The notes below the pieces were generated by a model, which ran no database searches, was not told the origin of the DNA, and saw nothing but the letters and a program-made list of their open reading frames with translations. A stretch of DNA of 39,629 nucleotides, from assembly GCA_023456105.1 (NCBI GenBank), contig JAEYAO010000037.1:1-39629 (forward strand), written 5' to 3'. The stretch's first letter is position 1. Each line of letters begins with the position of its first letter. Shown piece after piece: positions 30,851 through 39,515 of this stretch. Source of the stretch: Pseudomonadota bacterium (GTDB taxonomy: Bacteria; Pseudomonadota; Alphaproteobacteria; Caulobacterales; Caulobacteraceae). The translations under genes were made by a program, and so were the position numbers.

Positions 30851-33800
30851 TCAGTGGAAATCGCGCGATCCGGGCAGGACACGGACATCACGCGGATGCT
30901 TGCCGGTGGGCAAACGCGGCGCCTGCGGGTATTTGACGGCGTCGGCGCGCGACAGCTGCACCTCCAGGTCATAGTCCTCCGACAGCCGGCGCAGCTCGGC
31001 CGAGCGGTCGACGACGCGGCGCACCATGACGTGCATGACGCCCTCGATGCTCTTCTCCACCGTGCCCTCCACCTCCATCAGGCGCGCCGCCATGACCTCG
31101 CGGCGATAGGTCTCGAACAGCCGCGCCCACAACAGCACGTTCACGACGCCGGTTTCGTCCTCCAGGGTGACGAAGATGGCGTTGCCCGATCCCGGCCGCT
31201 GGCGCACCAGCACCACGCCGGCGGTGCGGATCAGGGCGCCGTGCTTTCTGGCCTCCGCCTCCGCCGCGCTCAGCACCCCCTCGGCTCGGAACACGGGCCG
31301 CAGGATATGCATCGGATGGCCCTTCAGCGACAGGCGCGTGGTCTGGTAGTCGGTGGCGATGTGCTCGCGCAGCGGCATCAGAGGCAGCTCGGCCGCCGCC
31401 TCCTCTCCCAGCTCCCGCGCGCCGCGGGCGGCGGCCGCCTGGAACAGCGGCAGGGGCGCATCGTCCGGCAGGCGTCGCACGGCCCACAGCCCCTCGCGCC
31501 GATCCAGGCCCAGCGAGCGAAAGGCGTCCGCATCGGCGAGCTTGCGCATGGCGCCGGCCGGCAGCCCCGCCCGTCGCGCCATCTCCTCCACATCACGATA
31601 AGGCCGATCCCGCGCCGTGGTCAGGGCGCCGGCCCAATCCTCCCTGAAGCCGTCGATCTGCCGAAATCCCAGCCGCAGCGCCAGGCCGCCTGGCGCGGGC
31701 TCCAGACCGTTGTCCCAGCCGCTGTGGTTCACGTCGATGGGCCGAACCTCGACGCCGTGCTCCTGCGCGTCGCGCACCAGCTGGGCCGGCGCATAGAAGC
31801 CCATCGGCTGGCTGTTCAGCAGCGCGCAGCAGAACACCGCCGGCTCGTGGCATTTGATCCAGGCCGAGATGTAGACGAGCCGCGCGAACGACACCGCGTG
31901 GCTCTCGGGAAAGCCGTAGGAGCCGAAGCCCTTGATCTGATCAAAGCAGCGCTGAGCGAAGGCCCGGTCGTAGCCGCGCGCGACCATCTTCTCGACCATC
32001 AGGCTTTCGAAACGGTCCAGTTTCCCTTCGCCCTTGAACGTCCCCATGGCCTTGCGCAGGCCGTTGGCCTGGATGGAGGTGAACTCAGCCGCGACCATGG
32101 CGATCTTCATGGCCTGCTCCTGGAACAGCGGAACCCCCAACGTCTCCTTCAGGATGTGCCGCAGCTCGTCGGGATCGTGCGGCGGCGCGGGACTGGGATA
32201 ATCCGGCTCCTCCAGCCCGTTCCGTCGGCGCAGATAGGGGTGGACCATGTCGCCCTGGATCGGACCGGGACGCACAATGGCGACCTGCACCGCCAGATCG
32301 TAGAACTTCTCAGGCTTCAGCCTGGGCAGCATGTTGATCTGAGCCCGGCTTTCCACCTGAAAGACGCCGATGGAGTCGCCGGTCTGCAGCATCTTATAGA
32401 CGTCGGCGCATTCGTGCGGGACGGTGTCCAAGGCCAAATCCCGATAGCGATGTTCCGCCATCAGGTCGAACGCCTTCTTGATGCAGGTCAGCATGCCCAG
32501 CGCCAGCACATCAACCTTCATCAGCCGCAGTTCGTCGATGTCGTCCTTGTCCCACTCTATGAATGTCCGGTCGGGCATGGCGGCGTTGCCGATGGGGACC
32601 AGTTCGTCCAGCCGATCCTGCGTCAGCACAAAGCCGCCGACGTGCTGGGACAGGTGGCGCGGAAAGCCCAGCAGGCGACGGGTCATGATCACCGCCCGCT
32701 TCAGCATCGGGTTTTCGGGATCGAGCCCGGCCTGAACCACGCGTTCGTCCGGCAGGTCGCGGCCGAAGCTGCCCCATTCCCCTCCGGCCAGCCGCGCCGT
32801 CACGTCCTCGGTCAGGCCCAGCGCCTTGCCGACCTCGCGGATGGCGCTGCGCGGGCGATAGCGGATCACGGTGGCGGCGATCCCCGCGCGATGTCGGCCG
32901 TAGCGTTCGTAGATGTGCTGGATCACCTCCTCGCGCCGTTCGTGCTCGAAATCGACGTCGATGTCGGGCGGCTCCTTCCGATCCGAGGACAGAAAGCGCT
33001 CGAACAGCAGATCGTGGTGTTCCGGATCGACCGAGGTGATCCCCAGCACGTAGCAGACGGCCGAGTTCGCCGCCGATCCTCGCCCCTGGCACAGGATGCC
33101 TTCCTTGTTGGCGAAAAGTACGATGTCGTGGATCGTCAGGAAGTAGTGGGCGAGCTTCTCCTCGGCGATGAAATCAAGCTCCTTTACGAGCAAGTCATGG
33201 ACCTTGGCCGGCGCGCCGTTCGGGTATTTCTGGGCCGCATAGGTCCTGACCAGATGCTCCAGATGTCCCTGCGCCGTTGATTGCGGCGGCACGGGCTCCT
33301 CGGGGTAGTTGTAGCTGAGGTCGCCCAGATCGAAGGCCACGCGCGTCAGGAAATCCTGCGTCTCGGCAATGGCTTCCGGCGCATCCCTGAACAATCGCAT
33401 CATCTCGGACGCGGGCTTCAGGTGACGTTCGGCATTGTCCTTCAGCCGGCGTCCGGCCTCGTGGATCACGGTCTTTTCGCGGATGCAGGTCAGCACGTCC
33501 TGCAGGTCGCGCTCCGCCGGGTCGTGGTACAGGACGTCGTTGGTCGCCAGCAGGGGAACGTCCCATCGCTGCGACAGGGTCTTCAGCCGCGCCAGCCGAC
33601 GCCGATCATCGCCCCGCCTGTGCATGGCGGCGGCCAGCCAGACGGCGCCGGGCGCGGCCTCCGCCAGCCGCCCGATCACCACATCAAGGCCGTCCAGCCG
33701 ACGCGGCGGCATGACCACCAGCAGCAAGCCTTCGGGCGCCGCGACGAGGTCGTTCAGCCCGATCTCGCATTCGCCTTTCTTCGCCCGCCGATTGCCCAGC

Positions 33801-34204
33801 GTCAGCAGGCGGCACAGCCGGCCCCAGCCCTGGCGGTCTTCGGGATAGGCCAGGATGTCGGGCGTGCCGTCGTTGAACCGCAGGCGCGCGCCCAGGATCA
33901 GCTTGAACGTCGCGGCGCGCCGCTTGATCTCTTCGCGGTCGATGTGGGCGAAGGCGGGATCATCGACCCAGACGATCTCGCCCAGGCCGCCCGCCTCGTG
34001 CACCTTTTCGGGCGCCCAGCCTTCTTCCCGGAACAGCTTCAGCGCGCTCCAGGCCCGCACCACCCCTGCCAGGGTGTTGCGGTCGGCCAAGCCCATGCCC
34101 GTGTGGCCGCGCAGGATGGCGCTGAGCACCAGTTCCTTGGGATGCGACGCCCCCTCCAGAAAGGAGAAGTTGCTGCGCGCCGCCAGTTCGGCATAGGCGC
34201 TCAT
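30851..34204 (-). CDS. dnaE2: error-prone DNA polymerase III alpha subunit DnaE2 (ImuC)
   Basis: A 1117-residue C-family polymerase of the DnaE2/ImuC type used for SOS translesion synthesis. It begins with a PHP domain (YAELAARSNFSFLEGASHPKEL). The palm catalytic aspartates are in PDIDVDFEHERREEV (about residues 412-416) and the LMKVDVLALGML region, and a C-terminal OB-fold is present (GVVLVRQRPGSGNAIFVTLEDETG). It lacks the extra C-terminal length of replicative DnaE1. It overlaps imuB by ATGA. A large frame on the other strand is only its shadow. Confidence 0.96.
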   Translation of the reverse strand: MSAYAELAARSNFSFLEGASHPKELVLSAILRGHTGMGLADRNTLAGVVRAWSALKLFREEGWAPEKVHEAGGLGEIVWVDDPAFAHIDREEIKRRAATFKLILGARLRFNDGTPDILAYPEDRQGWGRLCRLLTLGNRRAKKGECEIGLNDLVAAPEGLLLVVMPPRRLDGLDVVIGRLAEAAPGAVWLAAAMHRRGDDRRRLARLKTLSQRWDVPLLATNDVLYHDPAERDLQDVLTCIREKTVIHEAGRRLKDNAERHLKPASEMMRLFRDAPEAIAETQDFLTRVAFDLGDLSYNYPEEPVPPQSTAQGHLEHLVRTYAAQKYPNGAPAKVHDLLVKELDFIAEEKLAHYFLTIHDIVLFANKEGILCQGRGSAANSAVCYVLGITSVDPEHHDLLFERFLSSDRKEPPDIDVDFEHERREEVIQHIYERYGRHRAGIAATVIRYRPRSAIREVGKALGLTEDVTARLAGGEWGSFGRDLPDERVVQAGLDPENPMLKRAVIMTRRLLGFPRHLSQHVGGFVLTQDRLDELVPIGNAAMPDRTFIEWDKDDIDELRLMKVDVLALGMLTCIKKAFDLMAEHRYRDLALDTVPHECADVYKMLQTGDSIGVFQVESRAQINMLPRLKPEKFYDLAVQVAIVRPGPIQGDMVHPYLRRRNGLEEPDYPSPAPPHDPDELRHILKETLGVPLFQEQAMKIAMVAAEFTSIQANGLRKAMGTFKGEGKLDRFESLMVEKMVARGYDRAFAQRCFDQIKGFGSYGFPESHAVSFARLVYISAWIKCHEPAVFCCALLNSQPMGFYAPAQLVRDAQEHGVEVRPIDVNHSGWDNGLEPAPGGLALRLGFRQIDGFREDWAGALTTARDRPYRDVEEMARRAGLPAGAMRKLADADAFRSLGLDRREGLWAVRRLPDDAPLPLFQAAAARGARELGEEAAAELPLMPLREHIATDYQTTRLSLKGHPMHILRPVFRAEGVLSAAEAEARKHGALIRTAGVVLVRQRPGSGNAIFVTLEDETGVVNVLLWARLFETYRREVMAARLMEVEGTVEKSIEGVMHVMVRRVVDRSAELRRLSEDYDLEVQLSRADAVKYPQAPRLPTGKHPRDVRVLPGSRDFH

Positions 34205-35751
34205 GCGAACACGCCGTGCAGATACCAGCGCGGCGGCGGCTCCTCGCCGTAGAAGCCGGCGCGGAACACCCAGAACCGCCGCCCCTGCCCGTCCTCCACG
34301 CGATAATAGTCGCGCGTCCGCTCCTTGGGCCTATGCCACCACTCACCTGCGATCCTCTCGGGCCCCTCGGCGCGGGTCACGACATGGTCGATGCGGCGCC
34401 AGCGGAAGCGGGCGGGCGAGCCGTCCGGCAGGGCGGCCATGGCCTCAACCGGCTGGGGCGGATCAAACACCTGAAGCGGCCTGAGCGGCGGGTCGGCGGG
34501 ATCACGCTCGCCCCAGTCCCCCGCTGGGTCGAGGGCTTCGGCGGCCGCGATGAACCGCTCGGCGCGCTCGGGCGCATGAGATTGCACCGGCTCGATGCGG
34601 ACCACCGCCTGCGGGCCCAGCCGCGCCGACAGCCGGTCGATCAGCGGCCCCAAATCATCCTGCGGCGCCTCGGCCTCCAGCCCGCTCTGCGCATAGGCCA
34701 GCCTCTGGGCGACCGGGATGGTCAAGCGCAGGTGATCAAAGCCGAAGCCCGGATCCAGCGGCCGGGCCAAGCTGGCCAGCCTTTCGCGAAACAGCCGCAG
34801 CACGGCGGGGGCGTCGCGCGTCGGCCGACCCGTCCGGATCGTGATCCGCCGCACCTCGCCGTCCACGCGGAAAAAGGCGGCCTGAAAGGCGCGGCCGCCC
34901 TGCCCCCGCTGGTCCAGCCGATCCATGACCTCCACCAGCAGGTCGCCGACCACGGCTTCAACATCGGCGGTTTCGGTGATCGGCTCGACCAGGATGCGAT
35001 CGGCTGCGCACACACCGGCCGGCCGCGATGGGGTGATCCGCGCATCCTCAAGCCCCAGCACGCGCCGGAGCCGCGTCGGCAGGTCAGACCCGAACCGAGC
35101 GGTCAGCGGCGCGGTCGGGCGATCGTCGAGGTGCGCCAGCGTCTTCAGCCCCGCGCGAGACAGGGCCTGCTCCTCCTTTTCCGGCAGTTCCAGCGCGTTG
35201 ATGCGCAGCCGCCGCCCCGCCGTGCGCGCCTGACCTTTTGCAATGATCCCGCCCGGCCCGAACCGCGCCCAGGCGCGCGCGCTCTCGGCGGTGTCTGACA
35301 TCGCCAGCCGCACCTGAAGACCTATGCCCGCCGCCCGCCACTTCACCGCCTGCGCCAATCGGGCTTCGCCGCCGAACAGGTGGGCGCAGCCGGTCACGTC
35401 AAGCACCAGGCCGTCATTCCCGTCCAGGGCCGCCATGGGGCTGAACCGGCCCCAGTCCTCCAGCACCCGCTTCAGCAGCGTCTCGTCGCCCTCCGGCTGG
35501 TGGGCCACCGATCGCACGGCGGGCGTGCGCGCCTGGGCGTCGGCCAGGGTCATGCCGGAAGTCAGGCCCAGGCTGGCGGCAAGACAATCCACCGCCGCCA
35601 GCCGCAAGGCGCCGCCCACCTTTGCGACAAAGGCCACGGGCACGGCCTCATCCGTATCGCCGGCGGGCGTCTCCCGCAGCCGCCGGTCGGCCGCCAGCCA
35701 GGGAAACCAGGCCGCCAGATACCGACGGCAGGCTGAACGATCCACGCTCAC
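34201..35751 (-). CDS. imuB: ImuB, Y-family polymerase-like mutasome subunit
   Basis: A 516-residue protein with the Y-family (DinB/UmuC-like) fold that connects ImuA, DnaE2 and the beta clamp. ImuB is known not to be an active polymerase because acidic active-site residues are missing. Here the N-terminus reads RRYLAAWFPWLAADRR without the usual catalytic Asp in the first strand, consistent with that. Residues VLDVTGCAHLFGGEARLA and the basic C-terminal half follow. The GTG at 35751 (alternative GTG 35745) is needed to keep the conserved N-terminus; GGAG lies about 7 nt before it. This start lies inside imuA, giving a 104-nt overlap. Confidence 0.9.
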   Translation of the reverse strand: MSVDRSACRRYLAAWFPWLAADRRLRETPAGDTDEAVPVAFVAKVGGALRLAAVDCLAASLGLTSGMTLADAQARTPAVRSVAHQPEGDETLLKRVLEDWGRFSPMAALDGNDGLVLDVTGCAHLFGGEARLAQAVKWRAAGIGLQVRLAMSDTAESARAWARFGPGGIIAKGQARTAGRRLRINALELPEKEEQALSRAGLKTLAHLDDRPTAPLTARFGSDLPTRLRRVLGLEDARITPSRPAGVCAADRILVEPITETADVEAVVGDLLVEVMDRLDQRGQGGRAFQAAFFRVDGEVRRITIRTGRPTRDAPAVLRLFRERLASLARPLDPGFGFDHLRLTIPVAQRLAYAQSGLEAEAPQDDLGPLIDRLSARLGPQAVVRIEPVQSHAPERAERFIAAAEALDPAGDWGERDPADPPLRPLQVFDPPQPVEAMAALPDGSPARFRWRRIDHVVTRAEGPERIAGEWWHRPKERTRDYYRVEDGQGRRFWVFRAGFYGEEPPPRWYLHGVFA

Positions 35752-36427
35752 GATCCCACTCCATGCTCCAGGGGCCGGCGGCCGCGCCGCCGCGCCGCCG
35801 CATCAGTTCGACTTCAAAGGCGGGTCGGCCGGGCGCATTGGCCTCCAGCGCCTGCGAGGGTGCGGTGCACACGCGCCAGCGGCTGTCGGCGGCGCTGGGC
35901 TGCGGCTCGGTTCCCATCCGCACCAGAATCGCCGTGGTCTGTCCCTTGGCGGCCATCAGCGACAGCCGACGGCTGGCCGTCAGCGTCATGGCCTTGGCGT
36001 CGCCCCAGGCGCTCAGCAGCACCGCATCCACGCCCGCGCTGGACAGCGCCTCCTCGCCTGCGGCCAGCAGCGCCTGCGTTTCGCGAACCCGCACCAGCAC
36101 GACCCGACCTGGATCGACGCCCCACTCATGCAGGCCGGGGCCGTGGATGCGGCCGGTCTCCCGATCCGCCATCTCCTGCACACCCCATACCAGCGCGCCC
36201 TTGCCGCCCGCCCGCAGCGCCAGTCCCAGAGCGAACCCCTGCGCCGCCGCCGCGTCTCCAAAGCTCGCGGGATAGATGTCGTGCAGCGCATGGCGGGCCA
36301 GGCCCTGCAGCCGCGCATCCACCGTCTCGACGCCCAGGCCGAAGCGTTCGGCCGACCCGTTCAGGCTCGCCGCTCCCAGCGCCTCCAGGCGCGTCTTCAG
36401 GCCATCAATGTTGGGGCGGACCCGCAC
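35648..36427 (-). CDS. imuA: ImuA, SOS mutasome protein
   Basis: A 259-residue RecA-fold-like protein of the ImuA family (also called SulA-like or ImuA1), the first gene of the SOS mutagenesis cassette. Typical parts are AERFGLGVETVDARLQG, GKGALVWGVQ and the ending GPWSMEWDRERGSF before a less conserved 23-residue tail. GTG 36427 has AGGAGA 6 nt upstream. Farther in-frame codons upstream are ruled out because they run through the SOS box and promoter. The tail overlaps imuB by 104 nt. Expression should depend on LexA cleavage. Confidence 0.9.
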   Translation of the reverse strand: MRVRPNIDGLKTRLEALGAASLNGSAERFGLGVETVDARLQGLARHALHDIYPASFGDAAAAQGFALGLALRAGGKGALVWGVQEMADRETGRIHGPGLHEWGVDPGRVVLVRVRETQALLAAGEEALSSAGVDAVLLSAWGDAKAMTLTASRRLSLMAAKGQTTAILVRMGTEPQPSAADSRWRVCTAPSQALEANAPGRPAFEVELMRRRGGAAAGPWSMEWDRERGSFSLPSVSGGLVSLAGGRPAAAGDARRRYG

Positions 36428-36431
36428 GTAA

Positions 36432-36446
36432 GTTCTCCTTTTGTTC
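36432..36446 (-). promoter_or_regulatory. LexA (SOS) box of imuA-imuB-dnaE2
   Basis: GTTC-TCCTTTT-GTTC matches the alphaproteobacterial SOS box GTTC-N7-GTTC exactly. It lies 5 bp before the imuA start and its sequence includes the AGGAGA ribosome site on the coding strand, so LexA binding would block the initial transcribed region. Confidence 0.85.
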
Positions 36447-36447
36447 T

Positions 36448-36478
36448 TATATGCCTCCTTCCACGACCGGTGAGTCAA
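36448..36478 (-). promoter_or_regulatory. candidate imuA promoter
   Basis: On the coding strand, TTGACT (36478-36473) and CATATA (36453-36448) are spaced 19 bp apart just upstream of the SOS box. The -35 overlaps a GACTC (GANTC) site. Spacing is slightly long, so this is a tentative call. Confidence 0.45.
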
Positions 36479-36547
36479 CCAGAGTCCGATAGGCTGTTAG
36501 GAATTTCTTCCGGATAAGTCGGCGCGTCGTCCGGCGGCGGGTTGGCG

Positions 36548-37114
36548 TCAGCCGAGCGCCTTCAGGAACAGCACGCGCGCCGCGCCATAGTCGCGCGCAT
36601 CCAGCCGCTCATAGCCGGGCGTCTCGATCTCCGGCTCGTCCGATCCGCGCTCGAACACCACAAGCGCGCCGGGCTTCAGCCAGCCGCCTTCGGCCAGCCG
36701 CAGCAGCGTCTGTTCGCCTAGACCCTTGCCGTAGGGCGGGTCGAGAAAGGCGAGATCAAACGCCTCGCCGGCCGAGCCGGGCCGCACGCCCAGATCCGTC
36801 GCGCTGCGCCGATGCACCCGCGTTCTGCCGAACAGACCAAAGCTTTCCGCATTCTCGCGGATCGCGCCGCGCGCGCCGTCGTCCGTCTCGACAAACAGGC
36901 AGAATGAGGCTCCGCGCGACACCGCCTCGAACCCCAGGGCGCCTGATCCGGCGTAAAGGTCGATGACCCGCGCCTTTTGGAGCGGCTCGGCCCAGGCGGC
37001 GTGCTCCAGCACGTTGAAGATCGCCTGGCGCGCACGGTCGGAGGTCGGGCGCGTGCCCTGCCCCTCCGGCGCGACAAGCGCCCGGCCCTTCAGGCTTCCG
37101 GCGACGATACGCAA
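36548..37114 (-). CDS. rsmD: 16S rRNA (guanine(966)-N(2))-methyltransferase RsmD
   Basis: A 188-residue class I SAM methyltransferase that methylates G966 of 16S rRNA. It starts MRIVAGSLKGRAL, keeps TRPTSDRARQAIFNVL (family hallmark), the SAM site VIDLYAGSGALGFEA (residues 50-64) and the catalytic DPPY at 125-128. The initiation codon is TTG at 37114, 5 nt after the rluB stop; no closer ATG exists and the MRIVAGSLKG beginning is conserved, so translation is probably coupled to rluB. It lies upstream of the imuA operon on the same strand, with a 120-bp gap that contains the imuA promoter. Confidence 0.93.
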   Translation of the reverse strand: MRIVAGSLKGRALVAPEGQGTRPTSDRARQAIFNVLEHAAWAEPLQKARVIDLYAGSGALGFEAVSRGASFCLFVETDDGARGAIRENAESFGLFGRTRVHRRSATDLGVRPGSAGEAFDLAFLDPPYGKGLGEQTLLRLAEGGWLKPGALVVFERGSDEPEIETPGYERLDARDYGAARVLFLKALG

Positions 37115-37119
37115 CGGGA

Positions 37120-38562
37120 TCAGCCGCCCGAGCGGGGTCCGCGCGGGCCGCCGGGACGCGGCTTGCCGCCCGGCGCACGGCCGCTGGTTCCCGAAGGTCC
37201 AGTGGGCTTGCCGCCGGTGCGCGGCCTTGCGTCCCGAACCGGGCGCGAGGCGGGTCTGGCATCCGCCCGCGAGGCGCCTTCACGCGGCTTGAAGCTGCGG
37301 GCCGGGCGGTCGCCTTCGGCCCGCGCGGCGGGCGCGCGATCGCCTTCCGGCGCGGTGCGTTCGCGCGGCTTGAAGGTCTTCTTGTGCTCAAACTTGGGTT
37401 TGGCCTTGGCCCAGCCGTCCTTCTTGGCCGGACGTTCGCGGCGGTCGACCGCATCGGCCTGGGCCGTTTCTGCGGCGCGCACGCGGCTGGGCTTTCTGGA
37501 CGGGTCCGACATGGCCGAACCCGAGCGGCCCTTGACGATGGGCGTGGAAATGCGACGACCGGGGATCGGCGCGGGCGTCTCCACGGTGTTGCCGGTCGGC
37601 AGGTTGTCCGGCCGGATGTGCTCGCCCAGCATCTCGCGGATCACGCGCGGGCCGACCTCTTCCACCGCTCCGACCGGCAGGACGTCCAGCCGGAACGGGC
37701 CATAGGCCAGGCGGATCAGGCGGTTGACCGTCAGGCCGATCGACTCCAGCACCTTGCGGACCTCGCGGTTCTTGCCTTCGGTGATGGAGACGCTGACCCA
37801 CAGGTTGGCCGGGGCCTTGCCGTCCTCGGACTTGCTTTCCTTGGCCTTGTCCAGCGTGGCTTCGATCGGGCCGTATTCGACGCCGTCGACGGTGACGCCG
37901 TCCTTCAGCTTGTCGAGGTCGGCCTGGGTGACGCGTCCGCGTGCCCGGGCCCGGTACTGGCGCACCAAGGCGGTGGACGGCAGCTCAAGCGCTCGGCTGA
38001 GCTCTCCGTCGTTGGTCAGCAGCAGCAGGCCCTCGGTCGCCAGGTCGAGCCGTCCGACCGAGATCACGCGCGGCAGGCCGGCCGGCAGGGCGTCGAACAC
38101 GGTTGGCCGTCCCGCCGGGTCGTTATGGCTGGTCAGCAGGCCCGCCGGCTTGTGATAGCGCCAGACGCGCGTCGCCTGCGCCGCCGTGATGGGCTTGCCG
38201 TCCACGGTGATCACGTCCTCGCGCGTCACCAGGGTCGCGGGCGTATCCAGGATGCGGCCGTTGACCGCCACCTTGCCCAGACCGATCAGACGCTCGACCT
38301 CGCGGCGCGAGGCGATGCCGGCGCGGGCCATGGCCTTGGCGATTCGCTCGCTGCGGACCGGGGCCGCAGGGCCCTTGGCTGTCTTCGGGCTGTCCCTGCC
38401 GCCATCCCTGCCGCCTGGGCGCGGACGCTCTCCGCGCGGCTTGTCGCCAAAGGATTTCGCCCCGTCTTCGCTCTTGCGGAAGGCGGGCTTGCGGGGGCCG
38501 GAAGCGCGGTCGGCTTGACGCGCGAAGGGCTTCTTGTCGTTGTCGTCTGTATGGCGGACCAT
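37120..38562 (-). CDS. rluB: RluB-like 23S rRNA pseudouridine synthase
   Basis: A 480-residue pseudouridine synthase of the RsuA/RluB group. A basic, disordered N-terminal extension (about 1-68) is followed by an S4 RNA-binding domain (about 70-130, ERIAKAMARAGIASRREVERL split across it) and the catalytic domain. The active Asp173 is in GRLDLATEGLLLLTNDG. From about residue 315 it carries a long Arg/Lys/Pro/Gly-rich tail to the end (PRGPRSGG). RluB makes a pseudouridine in helix 90 of 23S rRNA; RluE/RluF-type activity cannot be excluded. The start ATG 38562 overlaps the 5' end of divergent tadA by 12 nt. rsmD follows by 5 nt. Confidence 0.88.
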   Translation of the reverse strand: MVRHTDDNDKKPFARQADRASGPRKPAFRKSEDGAKSFGDKPRGERPRPGGRDGGRDSPKTAKGPAAPVRSERIAKAMARAGIASRREVERLIGLGKVAVNGRILDTPATLVTREDVITVDGKPITAAQATRVWRYHKPAGLLTSHNDPAGRPTVFDALPAGLPRVISVGRLDLATEGLLLLTNDGELSRALELPSTALVRQYRARARGRVTQADLDKLKDGVTVDGVEYGPIEATLDKAKESKSEDGKAPANLWVSVSITEGKNREVRKVLESIGLTVNRLIRLAYGPFRLDVLPVGAVEEVGPRVIREMLGEHIRPDNLPTGNTVETPAPIPGRRISTPIVKGRSGSAMSDPSRKPSRVRAAETAQADAVDRRERPAKKDGWAKAKPKFEHKKTFKPRERTAPEGDRAPAARAEGDRPARSFKPREGASRADARPASRPVRDARPRTGGKPTGPSGTSGRAPGGKPRPGGPRGPRSGG

Positions 38563-39033
38563 GATGAGCGGTTCATGCGCATGGCGCTGGACGAAGCGCA
38601 AGCGGCGGCGGACGCGGGCGAGGTCCCGGTGGGCGCCGTCGTGGTCGATCCGGCGACCGGCGATGTGGTCTCGACAGGCGCCAACGGCCCGGTCGGCGCA
38701 CACGATCCGACCGCCCATGCCGAGATCGTCGCCATGCGCCGCGCGGCGCAAATGCTGGGCAATTACAGGCTCACCGGCCTGACGCTCTATGTGACGCTTG
38801 AGCCTTGCGCCATGTGCGCGGGCGCCATCAGCCACGCGCGCATCGGTCGTGTAGTCTGGGGGGCGGACGACCCTAAGGGCGGCGCGGTGATCCACGGCGC
38901 GCGCGTGTTCGATCAGCCGACCTGCCACTGGCGGCCCTTGGCGGAGGGCGGCGTCCTGGCGACGGAGGCGGCGGAGACGCTGCGCGCCTTCTTCCGGGCG
39001 CGGCGCGGAACACGCGCACACAGCGCACGTTAG
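38551..39033 (+). CDS. tadA: tRNA adenosine(34) deaminase TadA
   Basis: A 160-residue deaminase that makes inosine 34 in tRNA-Arg(ACG). The zinc and proton-shuttle residues are His56 and Glu58 in HAEIVAMR and Cys86 and Cys89 in PCAMCAGA. MADHDERFMRMALDEAQ is the expected N-terminus, so ATG 38551 is preferred over the inner ATG at 38575. That start lies inside the beginning of rluB on the other strand, so the promoter must sit in rluB coding sequence. The lipoprotein gene follows 50 nt later on the same strand. Confidence 0.93.
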   Translation: MADHDERFMRMALDEAQAAADAGEVPVGAVVVDPATGDVVSTGANGPVGAHDPTAHAEIVAMRRAAQMLGNYRLTGLTLYVTLEPCAMCAGAISHARIGRVVWGADDPKGGAVIHGARVFDQPTCHWRPLAEGGVLATEAAETLRAFFRARRGTRAHSAR

Positions 39034-39083
39034 GCGGAAGGTCGCCCAAGCGGCGCCGTTACGCACGAGGGGGCGTCGCAGCC

Positions 39084-39506
39084 ATGAAGCCTGATCTGCC
39101 GCAGTCGATCCTGCTGAGCGGCCTAGCCGCCCTTACGCTGCTGTCCGGATGCGGCCCCGATCCGGCCGAGGCGCCGAACAGCGGCGATGCGGTGAAGCAG
39201 CGCGCCATGGAGGCCCAAACCACGCGCCGACGCACCGGCGCCGAAATCCAGGACCGGGCCCTGAACCGCGTCGTCCAGGCCGTCTATCTGTGCGAGAACG
39301 GCGACCGCCTGTCGGTCGATTTCGACAATCCTCGCCAGATGGCGACGGTGCGCACCTCCAACGGCGAGGCGGTCGACCTCTATCAGGAGCGGGCGGCGGA
39401 CGGCCTCTGGTATCGCTCCAGCACCACCGAACTGAGAGGTCGGGGTGCCTTGGCCACCTGGACCAGCCAGGGCCGTCCATCGACCGAGTGTCGCGCGATC
39501 GACTAG
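39084..39506 (+). CDS. MliC-like lipoprotein
   Basis: A 140-residue lipoprotein with lipobox LSGC (Cys23). The mature C-terminal half resembles the membrane-bound lysozyme inhibitor of c-type lysozyme (MliC) family: VYLCENGDRLSVDFDN, ATVRTSNGEAVDLYQ and GLWYRSSTTELRGRGALATWT, ending in a second cysteine that could form the usual disulfide. The family resemblance is moderate, so lysozyme inhibition is only a possibility. GAGGGGG precedes ATG 39084. The stop TAG is at the edge of the insertion sequence, so the gene may have been trimmed or re-terminated there. Confidence 0.6.
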   Translation: MKPDLPQSILLSGLAALTLLSGCGPDPAEAPNSGDAVKQRAMEAQTTRRRTGAEIQDRALNRVVQAVYLCENGDRLSVDFDNPRQMATVRTSNGEAVDLYQERAADGLWYRSSTTELRGRGALATWTSQGRPSTECRAID

Positions 39507-39515
39507 GGTCCCGAC

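Noticed and set aside
30824..33280. 818-codon open frame on the plus strand opposite dnaE2
   Set aside because: It lies wholly antisense to a clear DnaE2 with intact catalytic motifs; its translation is rich in His, Gln and Arg, as expected of a shadow frame.
36428..36478. longer imuA starting at TTG 36478
   Set aside because: The stretch contains the -35-like TTGACT, the -10 region and the SOS box; GTG 36427 has a proper ribosome site.
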